This document shows, in pieces, positions 43,878 to 52,700 of a stretch of DNA of 64,000 nt (the first letter of the stretch is position 1; each line of letters opens with the position of its first letter). A program made the translations under genes and the position numbers. The notes under the pieces are model-generated. The model worked only from the letters and a program-made list of their open reading frames with translations, was not told the DNA's origin and ran no database searches. The stretch lies in NCBI GenBank assembly GCA_965223035.1, contig OZ244980.1, forward strand, positions 186,001 through 250,000. Reading direction: 5' to 3'. Source of the stretch: CAMDPA01 sp965223035. Lineage in GTDB: Bacteria > Pseudomonadota > Alphaproteobacteria > Rhizobiales > Hyphomicrobiaceae.

Positions 43878-44753
43878 ATGATCGATCTGCATTGCCATAT
43901 CTTGCCTGGCATTGACGATGGGGCTGCAGATGCCGACGTCGCGATTGCGATGGCGCGGGCGTTCGTTGCTGATGGTGTGCGCGTGGTGGCTTGCACGCCA
44001 CATATTCTACCAGGCCTTTTTCCCAATTCCGGATCTGAAATTCGCGGCGCCGTTGCGCAATTGCAGCAAACTTTGGACCACCGCGACATTCCTTTGCGAT
44101 TGGTGTGCGGTGCCGACAACCATATCGTTGCTGATTTTGTCGAAGGGTTGCGCAGCGGCCACCTGTTGACCCTGGCCGATACGCGCTATGTGCTGGTCGA
44201 GCCCCCTCATCATGTCGCGCCCCCGCGGATGGAAGACTTTTTCTTTGGATTGCAGGTGGCTGGTTACGTTCCGATCTTGACGCACCCCGAGCGACTAAGT
44301 TGGATCAAATCGCACTACGATACGATTGTGCGGCTGGTGCAGGGCGGCATGTGGGTGCAGTTGACCGCAGGCTCGCTCACTGGCGCGTTTGGTCGGTCGG
44401 CCCAATATTGGTCGCATCGGTTGCTGGATGAGGGGCACGTCCATGTGCTGGCGACGGATGCGCACGACATGCGACGCCGTCCGCCCGATCTGGCGCGCGG
44501 GCGCGATCATGCCGCCCAACGCATCGGTGAGGCTGCGGCGAACGATTTGGTGGTAACGCTTCCACTGGGTGTGCTCAACAACCGTGCGCCTAATGAACTG
44601 CCGATGCCAACTAGGGCGCCGATGGCGCCTAAGGGTGCCGATGGGGGAACTGGGGGAACTGGGGGAGCACATGTACCGCGCAAGAGTTCTCGGCATTCTG
44701 ATGGCGCTCGTGTTTTCGGTTTTTCTGAGCGCCTGCGGCGCCTCTTTGAATGA
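43878..44753 (+). CDS. CpsB/CapC-type PHP-fold protein tyrosine phosphatase
   Basis: The protein has the PHP metal site motifs DLHCHILPGIDDG, CTPHILPG and LTHPERLSW with ATDAHDMRRRPPDL at the C-terminal side, as in CpsB/Wzb-like phosphatases that dephosphorylate the Wzc-type kinase. The family normally begins MIDxHxHILP, so I start at ATG 43878; a TTG at 43866 with GAGGA six bases upstream is an alternative. The last 40 residues (GGTGGTGG-rich) are not part of the fold and overlap the next gene by 83 bases. Confidence 0.88.
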   Translation: MIDLHCHILPGIDDGAADADVAIAMARAFVADGVRVVACTPHILPGLFPNSGSEIRGAVAQLQQTLDHRDIPLRLVCGADNHIVADFVEGLRSGHLLTLADTRYVLVEPPHHVAPPRMEDFFFGLQVAGYVPILTHPERLSWIKSHYDTIVRLVQGGMWVQLTAGSLTGAFGRSAQYWSHRLLDEGHVHVLATDAHDMRRRPPDLARGRDHAAQRIGEAAANDLVVTLPLGVLNNRAPNELPMPTRAPMAPKGADGGTGGTGGAHVPRKSSRHSDGARVFGFSERLRRLFE

Positions 44754-45498
44754 TCAGCTCGCAGCCAATATTGCCTCAGGTGAGACCACCACAAACCCCT
44801 CGCGTTCGGCGGTGCGCGAGTCTGGCTCTCAGCTCACTACATCGTCGGTGCCCGTTCCCAAAATTGTCAAGGCCAGGCATGCGCCATCTCCCCCGTCAGG
44901 TGCTGTCGGCTCGGCCACCACATTCTCCAATGCGTCGACTCCAGGCAGTACATTCTACAAAATCGGTCCCCTCGACGTCATTGAAGTGACCGTTTTTAAG
45001 GTTCCAGATTTGTCGAAGACGGTGCGCGTGGCTGGCACAGGCACGGTGAGCTTGCCGCTGGTAGGCGAACTCCCCGCCGCTGGCCGCACGGCGCAGGAGC
45101 TGGAACGCGATCTCGTTCATCGATTTGGGAAAAAGTATCTGCAAAATCCGCAGGTCAACGTGCATGTCAAAGAATACAACAGCCAACGGGTGACGGTGGA
45201 TGGCGCCGTCAGGAAGCCCGGCGTCTATCCGCTAACGGGTGGAACTACCCTCCTGCAAACGATCGCAGTCGCCGGCGGGCTGGGGGAGGCGGCCAGTTCG
45301 GTAGTGGTCGTGTTCCGTCAGGTGGGCGGCAAAAAGGCCGCGGCCAAATTCGATGTCAGCAAAATCAGGTCCGGCGACGCCAAAGACCCACAGTTGCAGG
45401 CCGGTGACGTGGTCGTCGTCAGCGACTCGACGCTGAAGGCGAGTATGAACAGCATCTTGAAGTTCCTGCCGCTGCTGGGTGCATTTGCGTTGTTGTAG
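44671..45498 (+). CDS. Wza-type polysaccharide export lipoprotein
   Basis: This 275-residue outer-membrane lipoprotein would form the export channel. The signal peptide ends in a lipobox (FSVFLSAC, Cys near residue 21). The Poly_export domain follows (YKIGPLDVIEVTVFKVPDLS, TGTVSLPLVGELPAAGRT, NPQVNVHVKEYNSQRVTVDG) and then an SLBB segment (GAVRKPGVYPLTGGTTLLQT). It is shorter than Wza of E. coli, as is usual for alphaproteobacterial members. GGGGGAGC precedes ATG 44671 and lies within a tandem run in the end of the phosphatase gene. Confidence 0.92.
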   Translation: MYRARVLGILMALVFSVFLSACGASLNDQLAANIASGETTTNPSRSAVRESGSQLTTSSVPVPKIVKARHAPSPPSGAVGSATTFSNASTPGSTFYKIGPLDVIEVTVFKVPDLSKTVRVAGTGTVSLPLVGELPAAGRTAQELERDLVHRFGKKYLQNPQVNVHVKEYNSQRVTVDGAVRKPGVYPLTGGTTLLQTIAVAGGLGEAASSVVVVFRQVGGKKAAAKFDVSKIRSGDAKDPQLQAGDVVVVSDSTLKASMNSILKFLPLLGAFALL

Positions 45499-45519
45499 AT
45501 TTCGCGAAGGTTCTGCTTA

Positions 45520-47886
45520 ATGAGTGACTCTCGTGACGGCGCCAGCGACTCTGGGCCATCTAACGCTGGCCGCCTGGTGCGCGCCGATCAGGCGACGCCG
45601 GCAGCGCGGGATCCTTATGCGCCGATCGGCGGTTATGACCGTTTCGAACAGGACGGCGAGCCCCACCTGGGGCGTATGCTGTTTGAATATTGGCGGATCA
45701 TTAACAAGCGCAAGTGGTTGATCGCGGCATTGGTTGTCGCGTGCGTGGCGATTGGTGCGCTCAGGACGCTGATGATTACGCCACTATATAGCTCAACCGT
45801 GCGCCTGCAGATCGACAGCTCCACGTCAAAAGTGGTCGAGGGCGGTCAGGTCGCGCCGCAAGAGGGCTCCAGCCACACGTTTCTGCGCACGCAATACGAA
45901 CTTTTGCAAAGCCGCAGCATGGCCGAACGGGTGGCCTCGGCCCTCAAACTCGGCGACGATGCCGATTTCTTCAAGCCACGCTCCTTTTCCCCCATCGCCG
46001 CCGTCCATGGCCTTTTTAAAACCCAAAGCGATGACGCGCGGGAGCAACGTGCCGACCCGGCTGAAGCGGAGCGGTCGGCGGCGGGAGTCGTGATGGCGAA
46101 TCGGGCGGTTCGCCCGGTTCCCGGCTCACGGCTGGTCGATCTCACCTACACCGATCCCAACCCGAAACGCGCCAGTCGTATTGCTCAAGCCTATGCTGAG
46201 GCCTTCATTGCGGCAAACCTGGATAAACGGTTCGCTGCCAACGCCTACGCCAAGACGTTTTTGGAAGATCAAGTCAGACAATTGAAACTCAGGCTCGAAG
46301 CCTCGGAACGGGCGCTGCTTGATTTTGCCCAACGCGAGAAAATCGTGGTTGTCTCGGAAAAGGCGTCGATCGCGGAGAACAATCTCGCCGCAGCCAATAC
46401 AACGCTGGGCCAGATGACAACGGAGCGGATTAAGAACGAGCAGCTTTGGCGGCAGCTGGAGACGGGATCGGCACTGAATCTGCCGCAGATCTTGACCAAT
46501 TCGGTGATCGACGGCTTGCGCGCCAAGCGCAAGGAATTGGAGACCGAGTATCAGGAGAAGCTGGAGACGTTCAAACCCGCCTACCCAGCCATGGTCCGAA
46601 TCAAAAATAAGTTGAAGGAAATTGACCGGCAATTGGTGGCGGAGATCAATACGATAAAGGCGGCGCTAAAGGCGGCCTACGACAGCTCGCTTGCCCAGGA
46701 GAATGAACTCAAGAAACGAGTCGCTGAATTGCGCACCGAAGTGCTCGACCTGCAAAAGCGCAGCATCCAGCACAACATCTTGAAGCGCGAGGTCGATTCG
46801 ACGCGCTCGATCTACAATGGACTGCTCCAGCGCTTCAAAGAAGTCGATGTCGCCGGTGGCGTGGGACTCAACAACGTGTACATCGTCGATCGCGCTCAAG
46901 TTCCTCGTGCACCATCATCACCCCATCTCAAGCGAGCCCTGTTGCTGTCTTTCGTTCTTGGCCTCGGGGTCGGCGCGGCGGCGGCCTATGTCCTTGAGTT
47001 GGTCGATGACACCATCAAGTCCGCCGAAGACGTGGAGCGCCTGTCCGGGCTGCCCACGCTGGGCATCATTCCAATTGCCGGTAAAAACAAAGATTTTGTC
47101 GAAGACCTCAAGGATCCACGATCGGCGGTCGCGGAAGCCTATCGATCGCTGTGTACGGGGCTTCAGTTCGCCACCGAGAGTGGCTTGCCCCGCACGCTGG
47201 TGCTGACGAGCGCCGGGCCGGGCGAGGGTAAATCCTCGACCGCGCTCGCGATCGCGCGCCATTTCGCGACCATGGGTCTCAAGGTGCTGCTGATCGACGC
47301 CGACATGCGCAACCCGTCTTTGCACGTCAAACTGGGTCAAGATAACGGCACGGGGCTGAGCAACTATTTGACCGGCTCGGCGACCCCGCCGGAGGCGTTT
47401 CGGCGCACGCCGCTCGACAATCTTGCGTTCATGCCAACCGGTCCGCTTCCCCCAAATGCAGCCGACTTGCTGGGCAGCTCGCGATTGATGTCGTTGCTCA
47501 CGATTGGGCTTGAGGTGTTTGACCTCATCGTTGTCGACGGTCCACCGGTGATGGGCCTAGCCGATGCAGCGCTATTGTCCAATGCAGCCTCGGCAACCCT
47601 TTTTGTGGTTGCGGCCGGCCAAGCGCGCGGCGGTCAGTTGCGCGGCGCGTTGCGCAGGCTGCACTTGGCCCGCGCGCCGATCACGGGGACGGTGCTGACC
47701 AAATTCGATTCAAAAGCCGCTGGGTATGGTTACGGATATGGTTACGGCTACGGCTACGGCTACGGCTACGGCGGTCCACAGAATTCCGAGTACGGTGGCC
47801 GACTGAAGGCTGCGGATCACGAAATTGATGCGCCGGCGAAAGAGGATGTCGCCAAACAACTTGAGCAAACCGATGGTCGTGCGTAA
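45520..47886 (+). CDS. Wzc-type chain-length determinant and tyrosine autokinase
   Basis: The 788-residue inner-membrane protein joins a Wzz domain (N-terminal membrane segment LIAALVVACVAIGALRTLMI near 68-90, then VRLQIDSSTSKVVEGG), long coiled coils (about 240-430), a second membrane segment (near 475-490) and a BY-kinase domain: Walker A SAGPGEGKSSTAL (about 563-575), Walker A' LLIDADMRNPS (about 590) and Walker B LIVVDGPP (about 669). The C-terminus carries eight Gly-Tyr pairs (about 736-752), the likely autophosphorylation cluster. GAAGG precedes ATG 45520. It would control chain length with the phosphatase at 43878. Confidence 0.94.
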   Translation: MSDSRDGASDSGPSNAGRLVRADQATPAARDPYAPIGGYDRFEQDGEPHLGRMLFEYWRIINKRKWLIAALVVACVAIGALRTLMITPLYSSTVRLQIDSSTSKVVEGGQVAPQEGSSHTFLRTQYELLQSRSMAERVASALKLGDDADFFKPRSFSPIAAVHGLFKTQSDDAREQRADPAEAERSAAGVVMANRAVRPVPGSRLVDLTYTDPNPKRASRIAQAYAEAFIAANLDKRFAANAYAKTFLEDQVRQLKLRLEASERALLDFAQREKIVVVSEKASIAENNLAAANTTLGQMTTERIKNEQLWRQLETGSALNLPQILTNSVIDGLRAKRKELETEYQEKLETFKPAYPAMVRIKNKLKEIDRQLVAEINTIKAALKAAYDSSLAQENELKKRVAELRTEVLDLQKRSIQHNILKREVDSTRSIYNGLLQRFKEVDVAGGVGLNNVYIVDRAQVPRAPSSPHLKRALLLSFVLGLGVGAAAAYVLELVDDTIKSAEDVERLSGLPTLGIIPIAGKNKDFVEDLKDPRSAVAEAYRSLCTGLQFATESGLPRTLVLTSAGPGEGKSSTALAIARHFATMGLKVLLIDADMRNPSLHVKLGQDNGTGLSNYLTGSATPPEAFRRTPLDNLAFMPTGPLPPNAADLLGSSRLMSLLTIGLEVFDLIVVDGPPVMGLADAALLSNAASATLFVVAAGQARGGQLRGALRRLHLARAPITGTVLTKFDSKAAGYGYGYGYGYGYGYGYGGPQNSEYGGRLKAADHEIDAPAKEDVAKQLEQTDGRA

Positions 47887-48491
47887 TGATGACCGAAGCA
47901 TCCGCGCTCCGGGTTGCGCTTGACTTGAAGCACGTGCCGTCCCGTGTTCATGTGGCTCGTAAAGCACCATTACCGCGCGGTATGGACGTGCTGCTGCAGA
48001 TCGCAGCCGGTGAAGGTGGTGTGGCCGCCAGCGCTGCCGAGGCCATGGATCGCGACCTCGGTGTGGTGCGTGAGGCCGCGGCTTTTTTCATCGAGCAGAT
48101 TTTGTTGGCACCGGGAGCCGACAGTTATCGGGTTTTGGGGACCACGTCGGAGGCCACTCCGCAAGAGCTGCGGCGCCACATGGCGCTGATGATGAAATGG
48201 CTGCATCCCGATGCGGGCGACCCCACCGGGCGTTCGGCATTTGCGGCCCGCGTGACGTCGGCGTGGGAGGATTTGAAAACACCACAGCGCCGGCAGGCCT
48301 ATGATCGGGCGCAGTATACAGCGCAACAAACCGTTCTGTTGCGGCAACGGCGGGGCCGCAGGCGCGTGGGCACGGCAACAGCGGGGCAGCCGGTTCGTTC
48401 GCAGACCATGCATCTGGTCGTGCCGGAGCGCCCGTCGCCCGGCCTGGTAGCACGCTTTATTTTATCGCTGTTGGGACGCGGTCGCCGGTAA
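47886..48491 (+). CDS. J-domain protein of the polysaccharide operon
   Basis: The 201-residue protein contains a J-domain-like segment at about 77-145: SYRVLGTTSEATPQELRRHM, then ALMMKWLHPDAGD with the HPD tripeptide at about 107-109, then RVTSAWEDLKTPQRRQAYDR. J-domains stimulate Hsp70 ATPase. The flanks are not DnaJ-like: no G/F or zinc-finger region, and a basic C-terminus. The start overlaps the Wzc stop (TAATG), so it is coupled to the kinase. A chaperone role in export or polymer assembly is inference. Confidence 0.82.
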   Translation: MMTEASALRVALDLKHVPSRVHVARKAPLPRGMDVLLQIAAGEGGVAASAAEAMDRDLGVVREAAAFFIEQILLAPGADSYRVLGTTSEATPQELRRHMALMMKWLHPDAGDPTGRSAFAARVTSAWEDLKTPQRRQAYDRAQYTAQQTVLLRQRRGRRRVGTATAGQPVRSQTMHLVVPERPSPGLVARFILSLLGRGRR

Positions 48492-48523
48492 CAGGTGGTG
48501 ATGCGGTATTGCGGCAGGACAAC

Positions 48524-49993
48524 ATGGCAATTGGAGTAACGTCGGGTCGGACGAAAAGCACGTCTGCACAGCGATCGAGGTCGGGGGAGACGAGCGTGAC
48601 ACAGCCAGTCAAGCGACGGCGCGTGATCTTGAAGGGGGTGGTGGGGCTGGCCTTCGGCGGATTGCTGTGTTGGCTGATCGTAACCCACACGTTGGCGGCC
48701 TATCTGGCGGTCGTTGCGCCAGAGCTGGCGCTGCGGATTCATCCGCATCATCCGTTGGCCGGGGTTAGACTCGCAGACCGACGGCTTGCGATCGAACTTG
48801 CCGAAGCGATTGAGAGCCAGAAGGCCTCGCGCAGTTCAAAGCCACGGCGGCTGAATTTTGGTGGGCCGATTGCGCAGGACAAAAGCGCAGACGTGAAACC
48901 GTCAGATCAGCCGGTCAAACCAGGCCCGCCGCAAGTCGCGGGCGATGTGAGGCGGCAGATCAAACGTTTGGTCGAGCCGATGCTCGTGAGCGATCCGCTT
49001 AACGCGCGGGCTCTGCGAATTTTGGGACAACTGGCCTTGCTAGAGGACAATACTGCAAAGGCCGCGACGTTTATGAGGGCGGCAGCTAGCCTGACTCCCC
49101 GCGAAAGCACGGCGGCGCTTTGGGTGATGCAGCACAGCTTTCAGCAAAAAGACTATCCAACGACCATCCATTATGCCGATTCGATCCTGAGAACGACGCC
49201 GCGGCTTTCACGCTACGTGGTGCCGTTGCTGGCGCACCTGGCCGAGGACGCAGCGCAACGCGCCTCTATCGTCAGTCTGCTGCAATCCGATCCGCCTTGG
49301 CGCGCCAGATTTCTCGCTCAGATGACGGACTCGATTTCGGATTCGCGCACGCCGATGATGCTGTTGCTCGACCTGAGGCAGGCCCAATCACCGCCCACGC
49401 GAGGCGAGCTGGCGCAATACCTCCGTTTTCTTTTGGCACGTAAGAACTATGAGTTGGCCTACTATACATGGCTGCAATTTTTGCCCCCTGAGCGGCTGAC
49501 CCAAGCCGCATTGTTGTTTAATGGGCAGTTTGAATTGAGCCCCAGTGGCCTACCCTTTGATTGGGCACTCCACGCGGGCTCGGGGGCAACGATTGCGATC
49601 GTGCCGCGGATCGACAGGCGCGATGGCCAGGCGCTGCGCATTGATTTCCAGCACGGCCGAGTGGCATTCCGCGGAGCCACGCAAATGACGATGATTGCGC
49701 CCGGTACTTATCGGTTTAAAGGCAAGTTGAGGGGCAAGCTAAGTGGAAAGCGGGGTCTAAAGTGGCGCATTTCGTGCGCAGACAAGCCGCATTCGGTGTT
49801 GGGTGAAAGTCAGATGTTTGTCGGGTTGGCACCTCAATGGCAGAGGTTCTCGTTCGATGTCGAAGTGCCTCCAGAGGGCTGCCGTGCGCAACAAGTGCGG
49901 CTTCTGCTCGATGCCCGCTCCGCCTCGGAACAGTTGGTCTCGGGGTCGGTGTTCTATGATGATTTGCAGATCGTTCGTGTGGAGACCAATTAA
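48524..49993 (+). CDS. Membrane-anchored TPR-like protein with C-terminal beta domain
   Basis: The 489-residue protein has one membrane segment near 35-60 (GLAFGGLLCWLIVTHTLAAY), a disordered linker, a helical repeat region at about 150-330 (NARALRILGQLALLEDNTAK, AATFMRAAASLTPRESTAAL), and a C-terminal beta-rich domain (GTYRFKGKLRGKLSGKRGLK, RFSFDVEVPPEGCRAQQVRL, VFYDDLQIV) resembling carbohydrate-binding jelly rolls. ATG 48524 has CAGGA five bases upstream. It closes the operon 43878-49993. I infer a periplasmic scaffold that binds polymer. Confidence 0.72.
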   Translation: MAIGVTSGRTKSTSAQRSRSGETSVTQPVKRRRVILKGVVGLAFGGLLCWLIVTHTLAAYLAVVAPELALRIHPHHPLAGVRLADRRLAIELAEAIESQKASRSSKPRRLNFGGPIAQDKSADVKPSDQPVKPGPPQVAGDVRRQIKRLVEPMLVSDPLNARALRILGQLALLEDNTAKAATFMRAAASLTPRESTAALWVMQHSFQQKDYPTTIHYADSILRTTPRLSRYVVPLLAHLAEDAAQRASIVSLLQSDPPWRARFLAQMTDSISDSRTPMMLLLDLRQAQSPPTRGELAQYLRFLLARKNYELAYYTWLQFLPPERLTQAALLFNGQFELSPSGLPFDWALHAGSGATIAIVPRIDRRDGQALRIDFQHGRVAFRGATQMTMIAPGTYRFKGKLRGKLSGKRGLKWRISCADKPHSVLGESQMFVGLAPQWQRFSFDVEVPPEGCRAQQVRLLLDARSASEQLVSGSVFYDDLQIVRVETN

Positions 49994-50047
49994 GCGGCGG
50001 CCCCAAACCGAGGCCGCCGCGCTCGTCCCTTGAAACGGAAAAGGGAC
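49994..50047. terminator. Double hairpin between convergent genes
   Basis: GCGGCGGCC pairs with GGCCGCCGC (49994-50020), followed by GTCCCT with AGGGAC (50025-50047). It fills the 59-base gap between the converging genes ending at 49993 and 50053 and probably serves both. Confidence 0.7.
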
Positions 50048-50052
50048 CAGGC

Positions 50053-50658
50053 TTAAGGGCTCGATGGGTCGTCGTCCCGGCACCATTTGGTCAGGCAGCC
50101 AATAAGGAGGGCGCCACCGACCACGGCCCCGCCAAGAATATATACGTTGTAATCGCGTCTGACGGGTACTGGTGCAGGAGCCCTCCTAGGCGGCTGGTAG
50201 ACGCCGTCGTTCATGCGGCCGGTGAAGTCAACCTCCCGCATGCCGGTCTTGCAGGGCGCTTGATCCCGGATGGTCCAAACCCGTCCCGATCCCACGCGCA
50301 AGCTGCAGCCGTCCTCGTATGAGATCCTCGCGACGGCGCCTGGCCGCACCATCACCCGTGCTCCGGGAGCGACAGTTGCCGAACCCGTAATGGGTTTGAA
50401 GGCGCCACCTTGGCTGACCAGCACAGCCCCCTCGGGGCCGGTTACCGTCGCAGCCGAAGCTGCAGTTGCACTCATAGACAGAAGTCCGGCGGTCGCTAGC
50501 GCTACGATTCTCACGCTTGGTACCCAAGCGTCAGTTCGCAGCCCTAGCCTAACCTTTTGCTTGTGCCCTGGACTCACGAACGCTTGGCGACCTGCGCGCA
50601 ATGCCAAGCGTTCGATCCGGACTACGAGCCCGGCCGAGAGTTTCAAAAAATAGTTCAT
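50053..50658 (-). CDS. Small exported SSP-tailed protein, paralogue 3
   Basis: The 201-residue protein shows the shared pattern: signal-like segment (VALATAGLLSMSATAASA), beta segment (GPEGAVLVSQGGAFKPITGS, VAPGARVMVRPGAVARISYE, DGCSLRVGSGRVWTIRDQAPC), Pro-rich linker, membrane segment (NVYILGGAVVGGALLIGCL) and tail CRDDDPSSP. ATG 50658 has an excellent GAGGG five bases upstream but adds 45 residues before the signal sequence; a GTG at 50514 would start right at the signal peptide. It is closest to paralogue 2 in the VWTI region. Confidence 0.78.
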   Translation of the reverse strand: MNYFLKLSAGLVVRIERLALRAGRQAFVSPGHKQKVRLGLRTDAWVPSVRIVALATAGLLSMSATAASAATVTGPEGAVLVSQGGAFKPITGSATVAPGARVMVRPGAVARISYEDGCSLRVGSGRVWTIRDQAPCKTGMREVDFTGRMNDGVYQPPRRAPAPVPVRRDYNVYILGGAVVGGALLIGCLTKWCRDDDPSSP

Positions 50659-51080
50659 AATTACCCTCGTTAAACAAGAAACACGATTACTAGATGTCTA
50701 CCGCCGCAACAGACGGATGAATGCCTCTACTGACAATGCGATATTAAAAATGCGAATGTCCCTAGCGGGGCCATATCGCCGAAATGAATTCAGGCCACAA
50801 CTCACGCTGCTTGATCAAGCGATGCTCAAATTATCCAATGCGATCGGCCGGGGGCGCGTGGTTTTCGTGCAACTCTAAGGCCTACGAACCGGTATTCCAT
50901 TGGGATGGACGGTTTTGCACAGTTTTAGTTTTATCGGCGGCCGCAAAGCTGGTGTGGGAATTTGCTCGGCCTATGAGCCGGGCAAATTTTCGACGCTCGC
51001 GACAAGGCACCGTCGCGGTGCTCGAGTCTTCGCTTAAAGGGCGAAATGCGACATCCGTTTTTGGCGGCCGGGATGGTTGG
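50659..51080. other. Intergenic region
   Basis: I see no gene and no member of the palindromic repeat family in this stretch. It lies upstream of paralogue 3 and should contain its promoter. Confidence 0.4.
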
Positions 51081-51767
51081 TCAGTCGCCGGAGCTGTGTG
51101 GACCTCGCGGCGCGGGAAACAAACTTGAACTGCGACCTGTCAGCCAGTACCAGGCCAGACCTAACACCTCATGCTGGGCAACGTGGGCGCGTTGCGGGCT
51201 GTCGCGATCAAGATCAAAGATCGGCCAGGGCGCGACCTGCAGCCCAGCCCCGCGAAAGGCGCCGACGGCGCGCGGCATATGGGCTGCCGATGTGGCGATC
51301 AGCCAGGATGCGCGGGTTGCCTTTCGGTTCAACCGTTGGATGGCGGCATGGGAAAAAATGGCATTCTCGTAGGTGGTCGTGGCCTGGGTCTCAATCAGCA
51401 CCCTTGATAGGTTGAGGTCGCCGCCAATGACCCGCCGGACTCTGGTCTCGTCTCCGGCGCCGGTGACAACGAGGGTCAATTGCGGCCAGCGCCGCGCGAG
51501 CCGGGCGGCCTCCCGCAGCCGCGCGTCCTGACCGCCCAAGGCGATGACGCCGGCGAACGCAGCTAAATCTTGGGTATCGACACTGGGAAAGCGTTGTTCC
51601 AGTTGCGAGATGAGCAGGTTTTCGAGCGCTCTGGCCGGCCCTTTCCACAAACCGGCGGCCACCAGAAGCAGGATAACCCAGAGCGCGGGGGGAAGCCATC
51701 GGCACGTGATTATGCGGTCGAACAATGAGACTTGGGGCGCCACGCTTTTGCTGCTGCATAACCCCAC
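51081..51767 (-). CDS. YdcF/DUF218-family membrane protein
   Basis: The 228-residue protein has one N-terminal membrane segment (WLPPALWVILLLVAAGLW) and a DUF218 domain: AGVIALGGQDARLREAARLA, LTLVVTGAGDETR, QATTTYENAIFSHAAI (the conserved ENA motif), SWLIATSAAHMPRAVGAF and VAPWPIFD. Members such as SanA and ElyC act in envelope or polysaccharide metabolism, but the reaction is not settled. Its position at the end of the polysaccharide locus fits that theme. Confidence 0.85.
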   Translation of the reverse strand: MGLCSSKSVAPQVSLFDRIITCRWLPPALWVILLLVAAGLWKGPARALENLLISQLEQRFPSVDTQDLAAFAGVIALGGQDARLREAARLARRWPQLTLVVTGAGDETRVRRVIGGDLNLSRVLIETQATTTYENAIFSHAAIQRLNRKATRASWLIATSAAHMPRAVGAFRGAGLQVAPWPIFDLDRDSPQRAHVAQHEVLGLAWYWLTGRSSSLFPAPRGPHSSGD

Positions 51768-51900
51768 GTCGACCGCCCCGTAACATGTGATAACTGTTGC
51801 TGTCGCGCTACAGCTTTACGTCCCATCATCATGACATGATCATAATTGTCGTTTGGTTAATCAAAGCGCGTGCGGTCGCTTTGGTGAGCGGGAGGGCGAC

Positions 51901-52464
51901 GTGGTTGGGTCTGATGGCTGCGCAGCTAAATTGGCGCCGATCCTGGCCGTTTCGGCTTTGGGGGTCGCTATTGCAGCATGCAGCGCGAACGCTGACCTGC
52001 TCAGCCAGACGCCGCTTTCGGCCAACGTCGCCAAAGCCGGTATTGCCATCAATGACAGGCCGATGGCGCTGGTAGCGCTGGCGCCGATTCAGGGGCCACC
52101 AGAGTCCGTTGCCTCCCGGTTAATCCGCCAGCTCAATCAGGCGGCTATGCGCAAAAAGATCGCATTGATTTCAGATGCCGGTCTTAAATCCACTTACGCC
52201 TTGCGCGGTTTTGTGCTGACGACGGTCAATAACGGGCGACTTGTCGTCTCCTACCTTTGGGATGTTTTGGATAAGACCGGCCGGCGTGTGTCGCGGATAT
52301 CTGGCGAAGAGGATGCGGGACCCGCACCTAACAAAGGTGATCATTGGTCCGCCGTCTCTGCCGCTCAAACCTTGCTGATTGCCGATCGGACCGCCAATGC
52401 GCTCGATGCAGCGATCGGTGCCGCGGCCCGACGGCCCAACCTCGCGGAGCGCGACCCCTCCTAG
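51901..52464 (+). CDS. Lipoprotein of unknown function
   Basis: The 187-residue product has a lipoprotein signal (ILAVSALGVAIAAC) and a compact domain (MALVALAPIQGPPESVASRL, TYALRGFVLTTVNNGRLVVS, YLWDVLDKTGRRVSRISGEE). I cannot name the family. GTG 51901 is chosen because GGGAGGG lies five bases upstream and the signal follows; ATG 51853 is in the same frame. The TAG stop at 52462-52464 lies inside the CTAG that begins the next repeat. Confidence 0.7.
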   Translation: MVGSDGCAAKLAPILAVSALGVAIAACSANADLLSQTPLSANVAKAGIAINDRPMALVALAPIQGPPESVASRLIRQLNQAAMRKKIALISDAGLKSTYALRGFVLTTVNNGRLVVSYLWDVLDKTGRRVSRISGEEDAGPAPNKGDHWSAVSAAQTLLIADRTANALDAAIGAAARRPNLAERDPS

Positions 52465-52602
52465 AGCAACCTGCCTTTAATCGGAATCGGAACGATCCCG
52501 ATTAAAGGCGCGATGATCTAGAGCAACCTGCTGTTCATCGGCTGCGGAACGATCCCGATGAATAGCAGAACGTTGCGCTGCACATTAAGGCACGATGATC
52601 TA
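52461..52602. repeat. Two palindromic repeats in series, one hybrid
   Basis: The first unit (52461-52521) has a GAGCAAC left arm and a GATCATC right arm; it shares CTAG with a second, degraded unit that ends GGCACGATGATCTA. The order of arm types differs from the usual pair, as if units had recombined. Confidence 0.88.
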
Positions 52603-52700
52603 CCGCGTGTTCGCCTCGGGCGGAGGAGCGGGGTGGTGCCAGCACACACAGAAACGCTACAAGGCGACGCCCTTGCACGCCTGCCCGATTCGTCTCGTTC

